A DNA stretch of 64,000 nucleotides from Aeromicrobium sp. (GTDB lineage: Bacteria; Actinomycetota; Actinomycetes; Propionibacteriales; Nocardioidaceae). Below, in pieces: positions 50,113 through 56,821 of the stretch. The notes under the pieces were generated by a model that saw only the letters and a program-made list of their open reading frames with translations, searched no databases and was not told the origin of the DNA. Within the stretch, counting starts at the first letter, position 1. Each line of letters begins with the position of its first letter. The position numbers and the translations under genes are program-made. The DNA is taken from the NCBI RefSeq assembly GCF_023146395.1, contig NZ_JAGLCD010000002.1:102639-166638 (forward strand), read 5' to 3'.

Positions 50113-50919
50113 ATGGACGTCCGCCTGGTGCAGCTCGCGGCCGGGATCGACCCGGCGGAGAACCGCGATCTGGTCGACGCAAGACTCGGGGCCATCGATC
50201 CCGGGGCCTCGCTCGTCGTGCTGCCCGAGGCCACCATGACCGACTTCGGTCCGACCGACCTGGACCTGGCGTCCTTCGCCGAGCCGTTGGACGGGCCGTT
50301 CGTCGCGCTCCTGGCCCGCCACGCGCGCCGGATCGGCGCCACCGTGGTCGCGGGCACCTTCGAGCCGAGCACGGCCGAGCTCGGCGCGGAGGCCCCGCCC
50401 TTCAACACGCTCGTGGTCGTGGCGCCGGACGGCACGCTCAGCGCGACCTACCGCAAGATCCACCTCTACGACTCCTTCGGGTACCGGGAGTCCGACCGGC
50501 TCTCCCCGGGGACGATCGAGCCCGTGGTCGTCGACGTCGCGGGCCGCCGGCTGGGCCTGATGACGTGCTACGACCTGCGGTTCCCCGAGCTCGCGCGACT
50601 CCTGGTCGACGCGGGCGCCGACACCCTGGTGGTGCCGGCGGCGTGGGTCGCCGGCGAGGGCAAGCTGCACCACTGGCGCACCCTGCTCGCGGCGCGCGCG
50701 ATCGAGAACACGGTGCACGTCCTCGCCGCCGCCCAGGGTGGTCGCCGCTACACCGGGCACTCCCTGGTCGCCGACCCGCAGGGTTCTATCGTGGTCGAGG
50801 CCGCCGAAGGCGACGAGACGCTGTCGGCGGTGCTGGACCCCGAGGAACCCGGACGCACGCGCTCGACCAATCCGTCGCTCGCGAACCGGCGCATCGACCG
50901 ACCGCGAGGAGACGCATGA
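50113..50919 (+). CDS. Carbon-nitrogen hydrolase (nitrilase superfamily amidase)
   Basis: This is a 268-residue cytoplasmic amidase. The Glu-Lys-Cys triad is present: Glu in LVVLPEATMTDF, Lys in YRKIHLYDSFGY, Cys in LMTCYDLRFPELAR. The C-terminal RAIENTVHVLAAAQGG and GHSLVADPQGSIV blocks fit the Nit1/Nit2 (omega-amidase or deaminated-glutathione amidase) branch. A dipeptide-repair role is the best guess. The stop overlaps the next ATG (ATGA). Confidence 0.9.
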   Translation: MDVRLVQLAAGIDPAENRDLVDARLGAIDPGASLVVLPEATMTDFGPTDLDLASFAEPLDGPFVALLARHARRIGATVVAGTFEPSTAELGAEAPPFNTLVVVAPDGTLSATYRKIHLYDSFGYRESDRLSPGTIEPVVVDVAGRRLGLMTCYDLRFPELARLLVDAGADTLVVPAAWVAGEGKLHHWRTLLAARAIENTVHVLAAAQGGRRYTGHSLVADPQGSIVVEAAEGDETLSAVLDPEEPGRTRSTNPSLANRRIDRPRGDA

Positions 50920-51968
50920 GCGAGGCCACCACCGGCCGTCGTCGCCTCGACGACTCCGTCCCGGCGGAGTACGACCAGCCGGTCCGCGCGCCTCGTCTGG
51001 AGTCACGGCGCTCGGCCGCCACGATCGGCGCCGTCGTCGCCCTCGCCGCGCTCGTCGGCCTGGTCGGCAGCCTGCTGTCGGTCCTGGCGATCGACGTCCC
51101 GGTCGCGGTCTACCGCCCCTCGGCCGCCCTGCTCACGATCGCGCTGACCATCGCTCTGGTGCACCGAGCCGGTGGGCACATGCGCATCTGGGTCAGCCTC
51201 GTCTCGGTCCTGTGCGTCGCCGCAGCCGCGACCGAAACGGCCGGTCTGATCGCGGCCGCCGCTGCCGCGACGGGTGTCGTGGGCGCCGTGCTCGCGGTCG
51301 TCCTGACCCGCCCCAGCGAGGGCGTCGCGTCGACGCTGAAGGAGTTCGTCGTCAGCGTCGGGCTCGCGCTGAGCGGCGCGGCCGGCGTGGCTGCGTGGAA
51401 CGCGCAGGTCAACGCCGTGATGTTCAGCGTCGCGGTCATCGGCATCTCGCTCGGCGTCGTGATCGGCCTGGTCTGGTCGCTCGGCGAGGGCCTGCACGGG
51501 CTGGGTCGCCGCCACCTGGCGATCCTCGCGGTCGTGGCCACGGGTCTCCTGCTGCTGGTCGTCTACACGTATGCGGTCCGCAGCTATGGATCGACCTCGG
51601 TCATCAACGCGATCGACGACGCGATCTTCCAGGCCCGCACCACGATCGGCGGCATCCCCCGCCCGGTGCAGGCCTTCGCCGGATTCCCGGCCCTGGTGGT
51701 CGGACTACGGCTGCGCTCGCAGCGTCGTGAGGGCTGGTGGGTCCTCGTCTTCGCGGTCCTCGCCACGAGCTCGGTCACGACCTCCTTGGTCTCGCCCTCG
51801 GCCTACCCGTCGTACATCGGGCTGTCGGTCCTGTACTCGGCCGTCATCGGCTTCGCGCTCGGCTGGCTCGCCTCGCACTACGTGCTCGCCCCCAGCACGC
51901 AGCGTTCGGCGCGCCGGGTCGAGTCCACGCGCCGGGTGGAGCCGTCGCGCTGGTCGGGCCTGCGCTGA
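50916..51968 (+). CDS. Hypothetical polytopic membrane protein
   Basis: This is a 350-residue protein with a charged N-terminal tail of about 35 residues and roughly nine hydrophobic helices (for example TIGAVVALAALVGLVGSLL, AVMFSVAVIGISLGVVIGLVWSL and LAILAVVATGLLLLVVYTYAV). It ends in an Arg-rich cytoplasmic tail (ARRVESTRRVEPSRW). No transporter motif is recognised. It is translationally coupled to the nitrilase gene. The tRNA-Ser gene begins 60 bases after the stop. Confidence 0.8.
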   Translation: MSEATTGRRRLDDSVPAEYDQPVRAPRLESRRSAATIGAVVALAALVGLVGSLLSVLAIDVPVAVYRPSAALLTIALTIALVHRAGGHMRIWVSLVSVLCVAAAATETAGLIAAAAAATGVVGAVLAVVLTRPSEGVASTLKEFVVSVGLALSGAAGVAAWNAQVNAVMFSVAVIGISLGVVIGLVWSLGEGLHGLGRRHLAILAVVATGLLLLVVYTYAVRSYGSTSVINAIDDAIFQARTTIGGIPRPVQAFAGFPALVVGLRLRSQRREGWWVLVFAVLATSSVTTSLVSPSAYPSYIGLSVLYSAVIGFALGWLASHYVLAPSTQRSARRVESTRRVEPSRWSGLR

Positions 51969-52027
51969 CGGTCTCAGTGGGTAAATGAGAGACTGAACCT
52001 CGTCCGGACGCCTCGGTGACCGGACGA

Positions 52028-52117
52028 GGAGGGGTGCCGGAGTGGCCGATCGGAACCGCCTTGAAAGCGGTCGCTGGGTCTACAGCTCAGCCGCGGGTTC
52101 GAATCCCGCCCCCTCTG
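52028..52117 (+). tRNA. tRNA-Ser (TGA)
   Basis: The acceptor GGAGGGG pairs with CCCCTCT (one terminal G-U), the discriminator is G, and CCA is encoded (52118-52120). The anticodon arm is ACCGC-CTTGAAA-GCGGT, giving TGA. The long variable arm is of Ser type, and the T loop is TTCGAAT. The acceptor 3' strand is also the left arm of a downstream hairpin. Confidence 0.96.
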
Positions 52118-52221
52118 CCAGTCCCGCGAAGCGGTGTCGCAGAGGGCGCCGATTCGGGGAGGAGCTTGCGACGGAGTCCCGCCCCCTCTGCCAGTCCGCG
52201 AAGCGGTGTCGCAGAGGGCGC
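52104..52221 (+). repeat. Tandem duplication of the tRNA-Ser 3' end plus hairpin
   Basis: The 46 bases 52104-52149 (T-arm end, acceptor strand, CCA and a hairpin) are repeated with one deletion at 52177-52221. In each copy CCCTCTGC pairs with GCAGAGGG (52111-52118 with 52139-52146; 52184-52191 with 52211-52218). Each also has an inner CCGC-GAA-GCGG. Confidence 0.88.
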
Positions 52222-52256
52222 TGGTTCGGTTTCCGATTCGTCGAAGTGAGTCACCC

Positions 52257-52697
52257 ATGAGTCTGCCCGAGAGCTCGGTCTACCGGTTGGGGCGCGGCCC
52301 CGCGCTCGTCGCCACCGGTGTCCTGACGATCGCGACCGGCGTCCTGGTGTTCGCGGCCTTCCTGATGGCCGACGACGCCACTCCGCGCCTGATCGGCGCG
52401 GTCGTTCTCGGTGTCCTGGCGGCGGCGTCGGTGCTCCTGGCGGCCCGGTTCGCGCTGCGTCCGCCATCGGTGATCCGCCTGGACGCGACGGGATTCACCG
52501 TGGCGAGGCCGCGGGTGCGCGCCGCCTGGAAGCAGGTCGACGACGTGGCGCTCGACTCCGCGGGCTTCCTCGTGCTGACGGGCGAGGGCACCGCACGGGT
52601 CGAGCTGCGGCTGCTGGATCCCGATGCGCGGCAGGTGCTCGTTCGGGAGGTCTACGACCGCCTGAACACCGCACACGGCTACACGCGCTTCGGCTGA
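52257..52697 (+). CDS. Hypothetical membrane protein with PH-like domain
   Basis: This is a 146-residue protein. Two membrane helices (about 14-36 and 42-64: LVATGVLTIATGVLVFAAFLM and LIGAVVLGVLAAASVLLAARFAL) are followed by a soluble beta-rich part: VIRLDATGFTVARPRVRAAWKQVDDVAL, then VELRLLDPDARQVLVREVYDRLN. That part resembles small bacterial PH-like membrane proteins. Function is unknown. The ATG follows GTGAG weakly. The gene lies between two tRNA-Ser genes. Confidence 0.72.
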   Translation: MSLPESSVYRLGRGPALVATGVLTIATGVLVFAAFLMADDATPRLIGAVVLGVLAAASVLLAARFALRPPSVIRLDATGFTVARPRVRAAWKQVDDVALDSAGFLVLTGEGTARVELRLLDPDARQVLVREVYDRLNTAHGYTRFG

Positions 52698-52779
52698 TCG
52701 GTCCGGCCGGGAGGCCGATTGGTCCCCACGGCTGCGTGGCCGGTATCGTGGCCGGGTTGCCACCTCCGGGCGGCGACGA

Positions 52780-52866
52780 GGAGATGTCGCATAGTGGCCT
52801 AGTGCGCCCGCCTGCTAAGCGGGTTGAGGTTTAAACCTCTCGCGGGTTCAAATCCCGCCATCTCCG
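52780..52866 (+). tRNA. tRNA-Ser (GCT)
   Basis: The acceptor GGAGATG pairs with CATCTCC, the discriminator is G52866, and CCA is encoded (52867-52869). The anticodon arm is CCCGC-CTGCTAA-GCGGG, giving GCT. The long variable arm is GAGGTTTAAACCTC. Its 3' end is the left boundary of a direct repeat whose partner is at 55188. Confidence 0.97.
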
Positions 52867-52945
52867 CCATCGACCACAGCCCCGCAGCGCGCCTCGCTGC
52901 GGGGCTGTGGTGATTCTGGGGCTCGTCGGTGTGCGGAGGAGCGGG
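52864..52945 (+). repeat. Left direct repeat at the tRNA-Ser 3' end (attL-like)
   Basis: Starting CCGCCATCGACCACAGCCCC at the tRNA 3' terminus, this stretch is matched at roughly 85% by 55188-55268. The match starts exactly at the tRNA end, as expected for integration into a tRNA 3' terminus. Confidence 0.7.
52873..52911 (+). terminator. Intrinsic terminator of tRNA-Ser(GCT)
   Basis: Arms 52873-52889 and 52895-52911 (ACCACAGCCCCGCAGCG and complement) form a 17-bp stem with a 5-base loop. A related hairpin (11-bp outer stem, 55199-55233) is found in the second copy of the flanking repeat. Confidence 0.85.
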
Positions 52946-53047
52946 GCACACGCGAGTGGCCCATCTCTGCCGTCAGCTCCGGACTCATGTAATGCCCCCA
53001 GTTTCCGTCTCAGGCTGAGTGGGACTTTGCAGCCGAGTTGAATGCCG

Positions 53048-53344
53048 CTAACCGACGCACACCTGTTGGGCGTATGAGAGCGACGCGGTGAGGATGGCTT
53101 GCTCCTCGGCGTTGCCTTCGTAGTCGGTGTCTTTTTCGACGATGGCGCGGAGGGTCTCGTTGCTGAGGTCTGAATCGTCGAGGACTTGAGCGGTGCAGTC
53201 GGCGATTTCGCTGGGGACTTGGGCGAAGGAGTCGGGAGAGCGCAGGGCCGAGGCGAGGTCGTCTCGGCTTGGTCGACCACCGGAGCAGGCCGTCGTTGCT
53301 ACGAGCACGGCAGCCAGCATCGTCGCGGTGGCGGCAGTTCGCAT
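53048..53344 (-). CDS. Small predicted lipoprotein (98 aa)
   Basis: The signal MRTAATATMLAAVLVATTAC ends in a lipobox-like TTAC followed by SGG, so the mature protein would be lipid-anchored at Cys20. The mature part is acidic and helical, with two further cysteines (ADCTAQVL and QQVCVG) that could form one disulfide. DYEGNAEEQAILTAS resembles small DUF732-like secreted proteins, but no family is claimed. GGAGGAGC lies directly before the ATG at 53344. It is inside the relic island. Confidence 0.68.
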   Translation of the reverse strand: MRTAATATMLAAVLVATTACSGGRPSRDDLASALRSPDSFAQVPSEIADCTAQVLDDSDLSNETLRAIVEKDTDYEGNAEEQAILTASLSYAQQVCVG

Positions 53345-53481
53345 GGTGCTCCTCCTAGTTCTTTCGGATGGTTTCCACAGGTTTGATGAGATTTTACTGA
53401 GCAGAAGCTGAGTCTGACCTTAGTCTTCGGCTCATTGTTCACGCACAGGTTCGCGCCGGTGCTGAGTTGGGGGAGTCTCGG

Positions 53482-54120
53482 GTGAGCGTGTCTCGTCGCG
53501 TGCGTGTGGTTGCTGCCATGGTGTCGGGTTCGTTGGCGGCCAGTCTGCTGGTGTCGGCCGTGCAGGCAGATCCAAGTCTTGATCTGCCCGATCCCGTGGC
53601 CCCGGAGGAGTCTCTGGCCCAGGTCGCGCCTCTGAAGTCCGAGGAACTCGTCGCAGAGCCTGCGCCGGAGGTGCCGGTGGGTGAGTTCGAGGTTCCTGTG
53701 AAGGAGGCGGTCCCGGATGAGGACCGAACCCCGAAGGATCTGCTGGGCGCGCTGGAGTCTGACGATCGCTCGCAGGACTGGGCCGAGGATCTCGCCGATG
53801 CCAAGGTGCTTGAGCGGGACGAGCTGTCGACGACCTATGACGTAGGAAATGGGCAGCGTGCTACCGAGCTATCGTCGGCCCCGGTCAACGTGCAGTCATC
53901 CTCGGGGAAGTGGGCCCCGGCATTGCCCTTCGCGAACTACTCAGGAAGTTCATGGGGCGCACGTTCGAAAGCCGCCGCGATCGCAAAGGCGAAGCAAGTC
54001 GCGAGCCGCACAAGGGGAGAGTATCGAGGACCGTGTAAGGCAGGAAATCACTGTCATGTGGACTTCTTCAACGGCCGCGGAGAACTCAAGCACACCATTC
54101 ACATTCGCTGGAAGAAGTAA
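53482..54120 (+). CDS. Truncated RHS/polymorphic-toxin-like secreted protein
   Basis: This is a 212-residue protein from the GTG at 53482, which has GGGGGAG 7 bases upstream. A signal peptide (SRRVRVVAAMVSGSLAASLLVSAVQA) is followed by a Pro/Glu-rich linker. Near residue 120-145 comes a segment (NGQRATELSSAPVNVQ, GKWAP) of the kind found at the N-terminus of actinobacterial wall-associated RHS proteins. Instead of the expected thousand-residue repeat region, the protein passes at once into a C-terminal tip. That tip is KAAAIAKAKQVASRTRGEY, then GPCKAGNHCHVDFFNG and HTIHIRWKK, which looks like a compact toxin domain with His/Cys residues. The family of the tip is not identified. Confidence 0.6.
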   Translation: MSVSRRVRVVAAMVSGSLAASLLVSAVQADPSLDLPDPVAPEESLAQVAPLKSEELVAEPAPEVPVGEFEVPVKEAVPDEDRTPKDLLGALESDDRSQDWAEDLADAKVLERDELSTTYDVGNGQRATELSSAPVNVQSSSGKWAPALPFANYSGSSWGARSKAAAIAKAKQVASRTRGEYRGPCKAGNHCHVDFFNGRGELKHTIHIRWKK

Positions 54121-54126
54121 ACGACG

Positions 54127-54420
54127 ATGAGTAAAGTGCGAATTCGGTTGATGGGTGACCGCCTGAAGGACGAGAAAGGCGAGGACTATTGGATCGTTCG
54201 AACCGACACTTACGGATGGGATCTCAGCGCGCTAGTAGCGCAACTTGATGGCGATCCGCGAGTACTAATTCACAACGCCGACCTATCGCTCGAGGACATG
54301 GGTCAAGTGAAGGTCTCACGCTTTAACGGGGTCATCTCTGGCTTGAGCGGCCGAGGGTACGACTTGACGTTCTACAGAGGTGCATCTGGCGAGATCGTGG
54401 TACTTGAGGAACGTCACTGA
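54127..54420 (+). CDS. Candidate immunity protein (97 aa)
   Basis: This is a small soluble protein of 97 residues starting at the ATG 6 bases after the toxin-like gene. It contains RLMGDRLKDEKGEDYWIV, LVAQLDGDPRVLIHNADLS and a C-terminal beta strand pair (DLTFYRGASGEIVVLEERH). Its base composition is near 52% GC, far below the neighbourhood, like the tip-coding end of the upstream gene. Toxin-then-small-downstream-gene is the standard polymorphic toxin/immunity layout. No immunity family is recognised, so the assignment rests on position. Confidence 0.55.
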   Translation: MSKVRIRLMGDRLKDEKGEDYWIVRTDTYGWDLSALVAQLDGDPRVLIHNADLSLEDMGQVKVSRFNGVISGLSGRGYDLTFYRGASGEIVVLEERH

Positions 54421-54509
54421 TCTGGCTTGTTCCCATCCGTCGGCGATGGGCGTCACTGAGCGGTGATCCTTGAGGCCGTGCAGGAGCTTGGCTTGAGCTC
54501 GAGGCGTAG

Positions 54510-54778
54510 GCGGAGACCAAGAACCAGTTGGCGTACCGCAAGGCGACGGTCCGGTCGAACGGAGTGCCATGTGCGCTACTGGAGTGGGGAACCGAAAGAG
54601 CGCAGAGTCTCGTCGCGCAGCTCTGCAAGACCCGCCTCTCCAGCCCCGCCTGCCGAAAGACTCATTCACCGTTTGGGCAGTTGCAAAGCCGAAGATCGAT
54701 GAAGACGCCGTGGCTCGAGCGATTCGTGTTGCCTTGAGTGACCTGGGTGACCAGGACTCGGATCAGCGCGCAGCGTGA
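54510..54778 (+). pseudogene. Frame-disrupted coding remnant
   Basis: A stretch reading ETKNQLAYRKATVRSNGV, then CALLEWGTERAQSLVAQLC in one phase, is continued after a shift by LPKDSFTVWAVAKPKIDEDA and VARAIRVALSDLGDQ in another phase. It stops at 54778. A stop codon stands at 54507 in the first phase. Both parts look protein-like, suggesting one decayed gene with a frameshift near 54640. Its family is not recognised. It occupies most of the gap 54421-54762. Confidence 0.35.
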
Positions 54779-55194
54779 GCCTCGAGCGCATCGTGCCGCA
54801 ACAGGTACTTCCGGATCGCCGTGCCGCTGCGCTCGTAGTGCTGGCCGATCTGGTTCAGCGTCCACCCGGCAGCTTGTAGCCCCACGATGGTCTCGAGCTC
54901 GCTGTCTGGTAGCCCGTGCTTTGCGACTCGGAGTTCAACGCCGGCGTCGACGAGCCGTTTGATGATCGTCTTGTCATCGACCTTGTACTTCACCGACAGC
55001 GCATAGACCGTCCTGCCTGCCAGGTACGAGGTGACGATGTCACTTGCTTGCTGGCGTGTCAGGTGGCGTCGAACCAGTCGCTCTCCTGCTCGTGACACCG
55101 GTGCTTCGGAGACTTCCGGCACGCCACGGACGACGACTTGGGACACTCGGTCCCAGAGAGTTTGGTTCCAACCTTGTGTCAGTTGGGCCGCCAT
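54763..55194 (-). CDS. HTH protein resembling the C-terminal tail of a site-specific recombinase
   Basis: This is a 143-residue frame. Two consecutive helix-turn-helix-like units, LTRQQASDIVTSYLAGRTVYALSVKYKVDDKTIIKRL and LPDSELETIVGLQAAGWTLNQIGQHYERSGTAIRKYL, resemble the repeated HTH tail that follows the catalytic domain of many actinobacterial serine recombinases. No catalytic domain is present. The start ATG (55194) lies inside the right flanking repeat, so the frame may be a truncated recombinase cut at the junction. It could also be an independent small DNA-binding protein. It is the right-most gene of the relic island. Confidence 0.5.
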   Translation of the reverse strand: MAAQLTQGWNQTLWDRVSQVVVRGVPEVSEAPVSRAGERLVRRHLTRQQASDIVTSYLAGRTVYALSVKYKVDDKTIIKRLVDAGVELRVAKHGLPDSELETIVGLQAAGWTLNQIGQHYERSGTAIRKYLLRHDALEAHAAR

Positions 55195-55268
55195 CGATCA
55201 CAGCCCCGCCGCGTTCTTCGCTGCGGGGCTGTGGTTGTTCTCGGGCACGGCGATGTGCGGAGGACTAA
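55188..55268 (+). repeat. Right direct repeat (attR-like) with hairpin
   Basis: Partner of 52864-52945: CCGCCATCGATCACAGCCCC, the hairpin with 11-bp outer arms (55199-55209 and 55223-55233), and GTGCGGAGGA. It carries no tRNA sequence to its left, as expected for the far junction of an insertion. Confidence 0.7.
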
Positions 55269-55413
55269 GGGACGGGCATCCTGGGCCCGCCGCTTCAACG
55301 AGATGAGTCGGATGGGAGCCCTCGTCGTGTGCGAGCGCGGGAAGGCTCGCCGGCGTTCCTCTCACGATCCGACGCCGCGTCGCCCCGGGGCATCCACTCG
55401 CCGCGCCAGCCCC

Positions 55414-55602
55414 TCACTCGTCGGTAGAGCGGTTCCGTTCGCGGAAGCCCTGGGCCAGGTCGACGACGCCGAAGAGGGCCAGCACCACGCCGAAGGGTCG
55501 GCCGGTGAACCAGGCGAACTCGGCCTCGGGGAAACCGATCGCCAGCACGGCACCGACGAGGACGAGCAGGGAGCCGGTGAACAGGTGCATCGAGGCGCTC
55601 AT
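55414..55602 (-). CDS. Small hypothetical membrane protein (62 aa)
   Basis: This is a 62-residue protein with two hydrophobic helices: HLFTGSLLVLVGAVLAIGF (about 6-24) and FGVVLALFGVVDLAQGF (about 37-53), joined by PEAEFAWFTGRP. It has a charged C-terminus (RERNRSTDE). The helix-turn-helix membrane hairpin and the start at 55602 are convincing, but no family is recognised. It lies just outside the relic island and is divergent from the gene at 55743. Confidence 0.6.
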   Translation of the reverse strand: MSASMHLFTGSLLVLVGAVLAIGFPEAEFAWFTGRPFGVVLALFGVVDLAQGFRERNRSTDE

Positions 55603-55742
55603 GGGCCCAGCCTAGAAGCCCGGCGACTTGGTGGCATCGGCCGAAGGTCGGTCGGGCGCCGGCCGGAAGTGGGGGACGGGAGCGCGACTCCCGCGACCCT
55701 CGGCTAGCCTGCCGGAGGGAGAGGAAGACCGACGAGGACCCG

Positions 55743-56606
55743 ATGACGACGCAGCGCACCTGGCGGTGGTTGGCCCTGTTCGTCCTCGTGGACCTGGTGC
55801 TCGTCGCGGTGATGTTCCGCCACGTCTCCGGCGACTCCGAGGATGCCTCGTCGACCTCGGTGGCGACCGCGCCGGGTGAGTCGGCCGAGGTGGTCGATCC
55901 CGCTCCGGCGGCCGAGACCGTCGCCGGACTCGTGGAGGCCACCGAGGACCTCACCGTGTGGGGCGCACGCGGCTCGTGCGGCAGCGGGTCGCCGGTCGTG
56001 CTCACCCGGGACGATGCCGGCGTCCGCGAGGAGCTCGACCCCGGCATCACCGAGCTGCTGCGGCTAGACGTCAACGACGCCGGTGACGTCTACGTGATCG
56101 GAGCCGACGCGGACTGCCAGCCGCTCGAGCTGCTCCTGACCGAGGGCGCCACGGCCTGGATCGACCCGCCTGGTCCGATCCGTCGCTGGCACCTCACTCC
56201 CGGTGACCCGACGACCCTCACGACCCCTGTGGGTGTCGTGGATCCCGGTTGCGCGCCGGTCTCGTTCGTCTCGGACGACGCGGAGGGACTGGTCGGGTGC
56301 GCCGACGGCCGGATCCGCACGTCGGACGACGACGGAGCCACGTGGGAGGGCGACGTCGCCCTGGAGTCGCTGCGGAGCGTGGTGCGCGCCGGAGACGACG
56401 CGGTGGCTCTCGCCCCGGCTGAGGACTGTGCCGTCGGGTCCTACCGGGTCGCGGCGGGTTCGGCGGCGTTCTCGGGGTGCGTCCAGCCGGAGGAGAGCGA
56501 GGGGCTCACGCTGCTCGCCGCCAGCGGTGGCGGCTACGTCGCTGTGGTCGGCGAGGAGCTGATCCGCTCGACTGACGGCAGCACGTGGGAGCCGGTCGGG
56601 AGCTAG
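55743..56606 (+). CDS. Hypothetical anchored extracellular protein with BNR-like repeats
   Basis: This 287-residue protein has one N-terminal membrane helix (about 9-24, WLALFVLVDLVLVAVMF) and an extracellular acidic linker. A beta-rich domain follows, with several cysteines (GSCGSG, ADC, PGC, GCADG, EDCAV, SGC) that could form disulfides. RTSDDDGATWE and RSTDGSTWEPV are BNR/sialidase-type Asp-box motifs, pointing to a small beta-propeller. Enzymatic activity is not implied by Asp boxes alone. The ATG follows GACGAGGACCC. Confidence 0.72.
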   Translation: MTTQRTWRWLALFVLVDLVLVAVMFRHVSGDSEDASSTSVATAPGESAEVVDPAPAAETVAGLVEATEDLTVWGARGSCGSGSPVVLTRDDAGVREELDPGITELLRLDVNDAGDVYVIGADADCQPLELLLTEGATAWIDPPGPIRRWHLTPGDPTTLTTPVGVVDPGCAPVSFVSDDAEGLVGCADGRIRTSDDDGATWEGDVALESLRSVVRAGDDAVALAPAEDCAVGSYRVAAGSAAFSGCVQPEESEGLTLLAASGGGYVAVVGEELIRSTDGSTWEPVGS

Positions 56607-56616
56607 GAAGGGAACG

Positions 56617-56764
56617 GGGTCTCGCTCCCCCAAGGACTTCGTCCTGGGAGGTACCCCCACGGGTTCGGGCGCGGCCGCCCTCACCCACTCGACCAGCGCG
56701 GTGGTGCCGTGGGGTGGTTCGTCGGGCGCGGCCGCCCTCACCCACTCGACCAGCGCGGTGGTGC
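56617..56764 (+). repeat. Dispersed intergenic repeat, copy 3, with a 42-base partial duplication
   Basis: 56617-56695 matches the repeats at 26475 and 48811. Its last 42 bases (56666-56707, beginning CGGGCGCGGCCGCCCTCACC) are repeated identically at 56723-56764. The element fills most of the 215-base gap before the sugar transferase stop. Confidence 0.8.
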
Positions 56765-56821
56765 ACACGACCGCGCCCGCCGTTCGTCGAGGACGAACGG
56801 CGGGCGCTGGTGGTGCTGGGG

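Larger units (their letters stand above)
52870..55190. mobile_element. Relic genomic island at tRNA-Ser(GCT)
   Basis: About 2.3 kb between the two direct repeats has visibly lower GC than its surroundings and looser codon use. It holds a lipoprotein gene, a truncated RHS-type toxin, a candidate immunity gene, a decayed frame, and a recombinase-tail-like HTH frame at the right boundary. No intact integrase remains. The stretch 52946-53047 shows nothing recognisable. Confidence 0.62.

Noticed and set aside
54421..54509. Continuation of the candidate immunity gene or a further gene
   Set aside because: Stops occur in all plausible frames just after 54420, and the next protein-like stretch begins only after the stop at 54507.
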